Assembly (NCBI GenBank): GCA_900095095.1
Contig: FMBT01000048.1
Coordinates: 1 to 26,301 of the forward strand
Direction of reading: 5' to 3'
DNA: 26,301 nt
Source of the DNA: Fragilariopsis cylindrus CCMP1102
Taxonomy: Eukaryota > Bacillariophyta > Bacillariophyceae > Bacillariales > Bacillariaceae
The notes under the pieces were generated by a model. That model worked only from the letters and a program-made list of their open reading frames with translations. It was not told the DNA's origin and ran no database searches. A program made the position numbers and the translations under genes. Within the stretch, counting starts at the first letter, position 1. Every line of letters begins with the position of its first letter. Below, in pieces: positions 19,139 through 26,301 of the stretch.

Positions 19139-20086
19139 AGAGAGAACTTGTACATACTACAGTAGTAGAATTGTGGAAGAGAAATGACGTCTACGATACG
19201 ATAGGAGCGATCCTACGGTCGATTGCTGACATCAGTATCATAGAGTAGCAAATGGAAGGCGAAGATTCTGTTACTGTTATGGTCTTCACTTTATAAAACA
19301 CAGAGAAGTATTCGATTTGAAAATACAGATAATTTTTCATCGCCACGAGACCATGATAAGAAAAAGTGATGTACTGTATTTACATTGGTACTGGTCACTA
19401 TAGTGAAGACAACAAATGTATTGGTATCTACCTCAAAATATAAGGAAATTGCGACTTTTGTTGGGTTTAATTTGGTCTCATTTGTAAAGTTCTGAGAGCC
19501 AATTTCCGGTGTGTCATGGGCAGGTGCATAAGCAAAGAGAGGAGAAATACATTGTAAATAATCAAACTATTAAAAGCTAAGAATGATAGATATATAGATA
19601 TCTTTGTTATTGTTGGTCTATATTAGAAGGTTATACCGTTATTTTCATAGAAACCATGTGATAGGTGTAAAGTCTCTATCACTAACTTCTATCAATATTT
19701 TAGTAGAAGGAGCAGTTATGTATGCGCTACACATAGCAAGAGGATAGATACTACTAACTATTGATCCAATCGGGTCAATATTTGTATGTATTAGAAGATG
19801 AAGAAACAGGAAAATCAATGGAGTACATTATCATGATTCAATCAAGCATCACAAAGTACAAATAATTCATCATATATATACTAATTTGATCTGCTCTAGA
19901 TAATGCGTAGTAGTGACATCACGCGTTGACGCGCGTCGATGCTTTAAAAATTACAGAAGAAAAAAACACTTGCTGCGGCCATTACAATCGCTATCATAAA
20001 ACCTTTACTTTTTTATTGAACAAAATAGGAGTAGTTGTAATATTCGTCCATTTCTTTTTTTTAAATCAGATCAAGCATCAGAAACG
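19139..20086. other. Intergenic region upstream of Top6B
   Basis: A 948-nt spacer between two plus-strand genes. The right part holds a CpG-rich cluster (19921-19937: ACGCGT and GACGCGCGTC) that stands out from AT-rich surroundings about 150 nt before the Top6B start, followed by a T-rich stretch (20042-20063). TAC-type heptamers occur at 19158-19164 and 19372-19378. A 5-bp stem (TAGGA/TCCTA) lies at about 19202-19215. I found no open frame above 60 codons and no tRNA-like fold. Confidence 0.55.
19921..19937. promoter_or_regulatory. ACGCGT (MCB-like) and GACGCGCGTC palindrome
   Basis: ACGCGT (19921-19926) matches the MluI cell-cycle box consensus of fungal replication genes. The adjacent GACGCGCGTC (19928-19937) is a perfect 10-bp palindrome with an E2F-like GCGCG core. 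Location about 150 nt upstream of a topoisomerase start makes cell-cycle control plausible, but this is inference. Confidence 0.4.
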
Positions 20087-21113
20087 ATGGCACTAAGGGC
20101 ATTTCATGCCAATCCTGGCATTGGTGGATTTGGTGAAAGTACAACAACTAATACTACTCTTGCATCAAAAAATTATAATGATTTTGAAGAACTATCATCG
20201 TCATGCAACAAAAAGAAAAAGAAAAATAAGAAAGATGATAGCGACGACGATCATGATAACGACAAGTGTGGCAGAGAAAATTCCAACGGAAATGGGGACC
20301 TTCTTTGTCAGATTGTTAAAGAACTAGTAGATAATGCCGTAGACGCATGCAAAAGCTCTTGTAATTCTCGTTACGATCATCACGACAAAGAAGAAGAAGA
20401 AGAACGACGACGACGACAGGGTGGCGGTGGGGGTCGTACTAGTACGCAAAATCGCAATCAGAAAAGAATTAAGATAGAAATTAGTCGTCCTCCCAATGAT
20501 GCCGATAATAATAATGATAGTAATAATAATTCTATTCTCCAAGTTACCGTTTCAGATAATGGATGTGGTATGGAAAGTATACAAGATTGTGTGAATGCAT
20601 TTCATAGTAGTAAGCGTGGGGATGATGATGATGAAAGTGACGATAACAATAGTATTAATGTCAACAACAGCACCAACAGTAAAAACAACAACAACAGTGA
20701 AAACCACACGAGTGGACGGTACGGGATCGGACTAACTCTTTGTATCTTACATGCACAGCGATGTGTTCCGAATTCTCGTGTATGTATTACTTCTGTGTCA
20801 GCGAAATCGAAATATCGGACAAGAGCTATATTCGAAGTGGACAAACAAGGTGATTCAGTTGATTGTGTACAAGAAGAAGTTACACCAGTAACAACTTCCG
20901 AATATGAATCAGGGACTTGCGTAAGTCTATTAGTACCGGTAAGTAGTCAGCGATTATGAATTATGGTAATCATAATAATAGTAATAATAATACCATTATA
21001 TATCCTACTTCTATTGGTTATGGTGTATGATATATCTACAATACTCGTCTTCTTACAATGATCCACTAATAAACTTTGATAATGCTGGTCTGTACCTTTC
21101 TCCTTTTTCTTCA

Positions 21114-21145
<32 letters not shown>

Positions 21146-23123
21146 TAGGGAGGAATAGCCGCAAAACTAGCCTGGCCAAGACTAAACGATTATTTTACTC
21201 GATTTCGTCTCTGTACAAATCTTCACTTTGAGTTACATGTGTTTGCCCCCACACTTACAAAGTTCCCAATTTATATCCGACCTCAAAATTGGAATGCTGC
21301 AGTACCACTATTACCATCGTCGGGTCACGAGAAGGTTGTTACAAATTCGGCAGCATCATCTGTTGCTGAGACACAATCACAAGAACGGCAACACTTGAAT
21401 GATGCAGATAACGTTGACGATAATGATGACGAACAATGGGGGGATTTATTAGACGATATCAACGAGGAGGAGGAGGACAAAGGATGCGATGACGAAGACG
21501 ACGATGAAGTAGAAGATAAGGATGGTAATGATAACGAGAAACGTGTCCATGGGAGAAAGGGGGAAATAGGAAAGATAATACTGGCGGTAAATCAGATTCA
21601 GAATCAGACCGATATGCATTTTTCAAGGCAGCAAAATCGTTCTGGCCGGAACGAAATATTGCATACAAGAATGTAGCACGGTCGGTTCGTAATATTCCTA
21701 GAACAAATTATAGTAGTAAAGAAAACGCAACGACGTCCGAGCTTCAGCTAGAGGTTCATATGGTGGTTTGTCCCTATCCAAAGCAAGACGAGGAAAACAG
21801 TAGTGGTAGTACATCTGCTACTGGATCTGATTCTTCCTCATCTTCATTTGATGATGACATCAATACAGGCGATTACGCTGTAAGAGATAGAAAAGTTGCA
21901 ACCTTGAAATTGATTCGCATGGTCAATGGCGTTCCAATTTTGGATAGTGGTGAAGCTCACTCTTGTGGTTTAGTCCACGGTGTCGCAAACAAGATTGTAT
22001 GGGGGTCCTTCGGGCTTGACGTCACAAAGAATGCTGCTACTATTCATGAAACTTGTGATACTCCTTCTCGCCATCCTACTACTTCCACACCAAGTTTTCA
22101 GTTGCGAGACAGTAATATCATAGCTCCATTCATTAACAGAAATATCAATCACAGACAGCTACGGGCTAGCAACCGGGATATGATCAATAATGATAATGAA
22201 GAAGAAGACAAAAAACGAAAGAGAGATGATGATTATCAAGACGGTTTACTTCCGGCAAACATACGTATAGGGACTATTCTACTTGTTGTCCAGATTCGTG
22301 CAGCTCCATCAGCATTGCCTCTGCCCACATTAAGTAAGGGACGGCTTCCCCTCAATCACCGACCCATTGACTCGGCGTTGCAGCTGGGATTGCGAGACTG
22401 CCTTAGAGCCTACAAGGTACGAATCAATCATTGTTCCTAACTTCTACACGATTGCGAGCGATAGAAAGAGAAGTACGTTACATTCCGGGGATTGCATCGG
22501 CGATCTCGCGTATAGTTTGTCGAAGTGCAAACCTTAGACTTAGACGAAAAAGCCAGGAAATATTTAAACAAATATCTACCGAGGAAAATAACAACGCAGG
22601 ATCGAAAGCGGAGCAACAGCATATTGAAGTCGTATCAACGAATGAAGAGCCGCAAGAGTTGGTAGGAAATGATATCAACATTGACGTACGTCTACTTTCG
22701 AATGCTTTTCAGACTCGACTACGACTAGCAATGCAGGTCAGGGACGATTTGATAACAAAGCCGAAGAGATGTAGTAAAAAGCACAAAGATACCAACGTAG
22801 ATGACGACGATGAACAAGAATACGACGATTTCGATAGTGACGAAGACAGTAGTAAACACGGTATGGAGGCAGTACAACCTTCAACCAGTGAAACTAAAAC
22901 TGGCCCACTTTCTGTATTTTCTTCGTCACACGAACCAGAAGAACTAGGAATGGAATCGGTGTCTTCTTCCAATTCTTCGTTGTCTCAAGGACGTGCCTTC
23001 CTAAAATCGAAATTCGTAGTAGGCTCGGATGCCGAATCATCAGCTACACGGCCTGTAAAAGAGATCCTCGTTGACTCTGATTTAGTTATCAAAGAAAATG
23101 AATATGATTTTGACGATTGGTAG
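20087..23123 (+). CDS. TOP6B: DNA topoisomerase VI subunit B (Top6B)
   Basis: GHKL-ATPase subunit of the type IIB topoisomerase that pairs with Spo11-like Top6A to pass one duplex through another. Exon 1 is 20087-20938; a GT-AG intron (20939-21148, 210 nt, phase 0) precedes GGIAAKLAWPRLNDYF. ATPase motifs are intact: N-box KELVDNAVDA (Glu79, Asn83), VSDNGCGM (Asp157, Gly159, Gly161) and SGRYGIGLTLCILHAQ (209-224). The transducer domain has NGVPILDSGEAHSCGLVHGV (about 21925-21985) and RPIDSALQLGLRDCLRAY (about 22360-22413). Two frame changes, both -1, occur at about 21530-21590 and 22405-22440; the first could be a 71-nt intron (21525-21595), the second fits no normal intron. Beyond it, IEREVRYIPGIASAISRIV resembles the end of the transducer, then a long acidic tail ends YDFDDW. 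Asn/Asp/Lys-rich insertions split the ATPase domain. Family certain; exact model uncertain. Confidence 0.85.
20939..21148 (+). other. Intron 1 of Top6B with a (TA)n run
   Basis: GTAAGT donor and a TATATTAG acceptor, 210 nt, phase 0; it joins SLLVP to GGIAAKLAW. The 3' end is a TA-repeat tract at about 21113-21146, with a T-rich segment upstream of it. Confidence 0.8.
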
Positions 23124-23219
23124 ATCATCAAAACAAATGACCGGATAAACTTGATTTATACGTCGTATTTACATATTATAGTTCAGTTATTGTACATACA
23201 TTACGTTTTCTAGAAATGA

Positions 23220-25232
23220 TCAATTTGTAACGTCTAAAGCCTTTCTCGCATTTTTGAAAAAATCTGTAACTGCCATGACTCCAACTTTATAAGCAAGAAA
23301 TGATGGAAGAATTCTAGCATCAACTTGAGAAATACTGATAAGATCTGCCAAGTTTGGATTCCCCTTGACAGGTCGTATGATATTCACCCCTAGGATTACT
23401 TCGTTGTTGCCGCTTTGACAAAATCCTTTCGTTTTTTCATCTCCGTCGAAGTAGCATCCTGCATGCCCACTATTGAGGGAACGACTAAATATAATATAGC
23501 CATCTTCAGGTCGATTACCTATGCATTGAGCGTGCATCAAAGCAGAAATGCGAACACTCAGCTTGGTAAATGGTACTTTGGTCTCATTTTTGATAATTTT
23601 CGTACCGTGGAAGCCCCCGGTGGGAGTAGTAGTATCATCATTGATCACAAATACGTCTTTGCGTTCCACGCAATGATTGTTGTACTCCTTGGTTCTTGTA
23701 CTATCCCATAGTAAGTTCAAAACATTTTGTGGACTTCCATCTATAACTCCTCGGGCCATGAAAAAGGGGTTCTCGCTTCCATGATATTTTGGACCAATAT
23801 ACTTCCCTGACCATATCAATACATGGCTGCGAAGCGCATCATAGAACTCATTTTTGGACAGCTGGTTTAACTGCTTGTAGTCTTTCTTTGTCTGTCCATG
23901 CGCTTTCCAGTGTACTCGAAGGGAATTTGATATCTTAGACTGTTCTTGTCTTGTCACTGGTAACATCATATCTATCACAGCTTCATTGGATGAAGCAATA
24001 TCAATACCCCGTTGACCAAGCTGTGACATAGCATTGGAAGTAAGGCCTTCATCTGAAAAATTATCGTCTAGATCTATAAAAATCACTCGTACATCCGTCT
24101 CGGACGCTGGATTTGATTGGGCGTACATATTTATATCATCTACTCGAAGAAGAAATGTTGATAGATCAGGCTTGGTTATTGTTAACGAGTCTGTACTACA
24201 CGTACTGCCTGCTCTAGACACTGTCTGAGTCTTACTATTGAATATGTCGAACCAATGTGTTGTAGTCGCTCGATTTACGTCATTTTCTGTGCTTATAATG
24301 AGGTGTGTATCTAGCCGCAGACGATCAAGAAAATTATCCCGATGGTCACATTCTTGTCCATCATTGAGCTGCTTCATCGTCGACGTAGTGGTTGTTTTCG
24401 CTCGATTTGTTCTCGATGTTAACAAATTATCCAGAGATTCGTCAGAGGTGTCTACACTATTTAATTGTAGTGCCTCGTTATTAATTCGATCCATAGAAGC
24501 TACTACAATAGGCATAAGATCGACGAAACGGTGCAAAGCAGCATTGCCTCCCTTGACGACAATATTAGATGCAAAAGCTGCTACATGAAGAGGGACAGTC
24601 ATAGGTAGAAACGCTGTATGCATCACCATCCCTCCCACATTAAGTGCTGTATCCAATGACGTCTGAGCAGCTGATGAAACAAGTTTATTACTGGAATGCA
24701 CAAAGGTATCCATTTCTTTCGATTTCGCCAAGGACGAGAAAGAGTCAAACCAAACTCCAAGAGATTCTGACAACGAATGATCCGTTAAATGGGGTGTTTC
24801 TTGGAGGGTCAATGAGGGAATCGATACTGGAGACAAGAAGGATGGTTCACATGTCGTAGAATTATTGTCGCGGAATTCCTCCGTGTCTTCTCCACTCTTC
24901 TCCTTTCTTGAACCGTTCTCATTCTCAGCTTTCCCCGACAAATCATTCCCGCACATAGTATCAGTAGTAATTATATTTAGTCCTACATCTACATCGCCTT
25001 CATTCTCCACACTTCCATTTTGGTCGGATGATATGATATCTACGCTGAAAGACTCATCAGGTATGCGGTTTGCCGAAGATTCGGTATTGAGACGTGTTCT
25101 GAGCCTCTTAAAGACCTTACGGATCCTTGCCGCTCGTTTCGGGATTTCTGTTGCCGTAGCTGTTGTAGGGGCAGCAGCAACACCAACAGAAGAAGTTTCA
25201 CCAGCACTATCTATTATTGTTCGTTTATCCAT
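23220..25232 (-). CDS. START-domain (StAR-related lipid transfer) protein
   Basis: Intronless, about 670 aa. The start is the ATG at 25232 in an ACCATGG context; the five codons before it lack an ATG. The C-terminal 210 residues (about 455-665) look like a START lipid-binding domain: FYDALRSHVLIWSGKY, FMARGVIDGSPQNVLNLLWD, TRTKEYNNHCVERKDV, then IIFSRSLNSGHAGCYFDGDE and VNIIRPVKGNPNLADLISIS, closing with a helix (VDARILPSFLAYKVGVMAVTDF). Such domains carry sterols, phospholipids or ceramides between membranes. The N-terminal 450 residues are hydrophilic and Ser/Thr/Asn-rich, with a mildly hydrophobic stretch near 205-250 (MVMHTAFLPMTVPLHVAAFA) that may be a membrane-associating helix. No PH domain or FYVE finger was recognised. 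Ligand unknown. It converges on Top6B with 96 nt between stops. Confidence 0.8.
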   Translation of the reverse strand: MDKRTIIDSAGETSSVGVAAAPTTATATEIPKRAARIRKVFKRLRTRLNTESSANRIPDESFSVDIISSDQNGSVENEGDVDVGLNIITTDTMCGNDLSGKAENENGSRKEKSGEDTEEFRDNNSTTCEPSFLSPVSIPSLTLQETPHLTDHSLSESLGVWFDSFSSLAKSKEMDTFVHSSNKLVSSAAQTSLDTALNVGGMVMHTAFLPMTVPLHVAAFASNIVVKGGNAALHRFVDLMPIVVASMDRINNEALQLNSVDTSDESLDNLLTSRTNRAKTTTTSTMKQLNDGQECDHRDNFLDRLRLDTHLIISTENDVNRATTTHWFDIFNSKTQTVSRAGSTCSTDSLTITKPDLSTFLLRVDDINMYAQSNPASETDVRVIFIDLDDNFSDEGLTSNAMSQLGQRGIDIASSNEAVIDMMLPVTRQEQSKISNSLRVHWKAHGQTKKDYKQLNQLSKNEFYDALRSHVLIWSGKYIGPKYHGSENPFFMARGVIDGSPQNVLNLLWDSTRTKEYNNHCVERKDVFVINDDTTTPTGGFHGTKIIKNETKVPFTKLSVRISALMHAQCIGNRPEDGYIIFSRSLNSGHAGCYFDGDEKTKGFCQSGNNEVILGVNIIRPVKGNPNLADLISISQVDARILPSFLAYKVGVMAVTDFFKNARKALDVTN

Positions 25233-25645
25233 GGTGAATACATACAACTATTAGAATCATCTACAGTATCATTTTCGAATTACTAACGTTAGCAGTTCTT
25301 AGTTTGATATTTGGTACAGTCGTATTATTTGATAAGATATATGATAAAACGTAAAGAAGAATTCTTTTTGTGCTTAAAACTCACAATGCATGCAGCCACA
25401 CGAGTGCATGATGGGTGCATAAAAATCCGCGAAAATTCGAATAAATGACGACGTGGCTGATTCGACTCATTCGATTAGTTCTCAATTCGTGACTTAAAAT
25501 TGTTTCATTTACTGTATTTGAAAGTAGAAGTAAGTACGGTAAGTACTTATTAAGATCTCAAAATGTAGCAGATAGCTACACTTCTTTTTACTTTAGCAAA
25601 TTCAATTTATCTTTCATATAATGTAGTTTTATTGTTATTTAGAAC
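25233..25645. other. Spacer between CPSF73 3' end and START gene promoter
   Basis: A 413-nt gap between two minus-strand genes. It holds TACAGTA (25262-25268) about 30 nt before the START gene ATG, TACTGTA (25510-25516) and TACGGTA (25535-25541), and GCATGCA near 25388. No coding frame is seen. Confidence 0.5.
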
Positions 25646-26301
25646 TTAGTTTTCGAGAGGAGACGTGGCTTTTGTTAAATTTCTGAGACATTCCTGCACA
25701 TTTGAAGCTAATTTTTGATCTAAACATTCGACTTTAATTTCGGCAATCCCTCCGGAATCATCAGGAAAGGAAACATTGACTGTACAAGTGAGTAGTTCTT
25801 CTTCTAGGACGACTCCAGAGTCAACGCCAGTATCAGTTGTAATCTCGTATGATGCGGTATTTCCTTCGTATACAGCTTCAACGCGGTCGAATTGATCCTT
25901 CAAAGTATCTTTGATTAGTCGCAATCTATTATCCGTCAAACTTGTACGAGGTTTTTTAGCCGATGATCCCTCTTCTTCTCCATTGTCATCTTCATCAATA
26001 TTGCCTGCTCGGGGATGTCGACAGGGTTTGCTGCTCAGGCGGATTGATGCTGCACTGCTTTGCGCATGCATAATCAGAGCGATTAATGCATCAGCAATGA
26101 CGTCTCCAGCTGGACTTGCATCCCACTCTACAATGGCCACTCTTTCAGTTTTTCCTACATAAACACTTACCTTGTCTTGATGACAGCTGAACTTGTGACA
26201 TGTCTTCTGCCCATCTTTACCGCCTCAACAATCTGAGTCTCGGTCAATCCTGAAAACATCTCAGATAGAAATAAACGGAGTGTTTCAATCGAACCTGTAA
26301 A
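25646..26301 (-). CDS. CPSF3: C-terminal part of cleavage and polyadenylation endonuclease CPSF73 (partial)
   Basis: The gene runs off the right edge, so the metallo-beta-lactamase and beta-CASP domains that cut pre-mRNA 3' ends lie outside the window. What is visible matches the C-terminal domain of CPSF73/Ysh1. The first segment reads FTGSIETLRLFLSEMF at the window edge, which corresponds to the YTGPFNLL region of the human protein. After a -1 frame change near 26214-26225, it continues as DKVSVYVGKTERVAIVEW, then DASPAGDVIADALIALIMHA. An acidic, basic-tipped loop is followed by RLIKDTLKDQFDRVEAVYEG and VECLDQKLASNVQECLRNL up to the stop at 25646. The frame change needs one extra base, for example in the AAA of GTAAAGATG. 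A 29-nt intron (26142-26170) would also restore a frame but would delete conserved residues. Confidence 0.75.

Noticed and set aside
19139-20086. tRNA or small RNA gene
   Set aside because: No cloverleaf-compatible segments or GGTTCGAATC-like B box was found by eye; only short weak stems.
22417-22458. Very short introns in Top6B (17-42 nt)
   Set aside because: The GT-AG choices in this range either do not restore frame or are implausibly short; a single missing base is simpler.
24238-24588. Plus-strand frame of 116 codons
   Set aside because: Antisense to the START gene, which is a long continuous frame with a recognisable domain.
26142-26170. 29-nt intron in CPSF73 (GTAAGT to AAAG)
   Set aside because: Far shorter than any other intron here, and it would remove VSVYVGKTE, which fits the conserved strand before VAIVEW. 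A one-base loss upstream explains the data better.
26288-26301. Splice acceptor (TTTACAG) at the right edge
   Set aside because: Reading through gives FTGSIETLRL, which aligns with the conserved YTGPFNLL region of CPSF73, so the edge is coding.

Overview
This window is nuclear DNA of a stramenopile alga, most likely a pennate diatom. The evidence is: spliceosomal GT-AG introns of 65-244 nt; a small protein (12125-12979) with a signal peptide followed by a Phe at the predicted cleavage site, the diatom type of bipartite plastid address; a topoisomerase VI B subunit; AT-rich spacers; and long Asn/Ser/Asp/Gln tracts inside proteins. No bacterial, viral, transposon or CRISPR material was seen. 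The species call is inference.

Layout: (1) 348-1496 (-) soluble inorganic pyrophosphatase, 3 exons. (2) 2915-4336 (+) WD40 protein of the GNB1L/ASA1 type. (3) 4464-6759 (-) TauE/SafE-family membrane transporter, 3 exons. (4) 7412-10351 (+) SAP-domain plus ARM-like protein of a diatom family, with several frame breaks. (5) 10962-11811 (-) TRAPPC2/sedlin, 3 exons, one of only 24 nt. (6) 12125-12979 (+) small plastid-targeted, probably thylakoid protein, 3 exons. (7) 13168-14804 (-) tyrosine-kinase-like protein kinase, 2 exons. (8) 15155-16783 (+) NSUN-type RNA m5C methyltransferase. (9) 16959-18269 (-) RBM22/Cwc2 splicing factor. (10) 18620-19138 (+) HAD-fold protein of the SAK type. (11) 20087-23123 (+) DNA topoisomerase VI subunit B. 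(12) 23220-25232 (-) START-domain lipid-transfer protein. (13) 25646 to the right edge (-) C-terminal part of CPSF73/CPSF3.

Most genes sit in convergent pairs with short 3' gaps (about 125-190 nt) or divergent pairs sharing about 310-350 nt promoters. The products are mostly housekeeping: phosphate and anion metabolism, RNA processing (RBM22, CPSF73, NSUN), vesicle traffic (TRAPPC2), DNA topology (Top6B) and plastid. They do not form one pathway and no new multi-gene system is evident.

The most unusual signal is a set of eight frame changes in three genes (SAP/ARM, Top6B, CPSF73). All are in the same -1 sense, as if one base were missing each time, while the other ten genes read cleanly. Single-base deletions in the assembly are the simplest explanation; real gene decay or recoding needs RNA and raw reads to decide. 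Also notable are a non-canonical motif IV (DAEC) in the methyltransferase, an unassigned predicted thylakoid protein, and a CpG-rich ACGCGT/GACGCGCGTC cluster upstream of Top6B.
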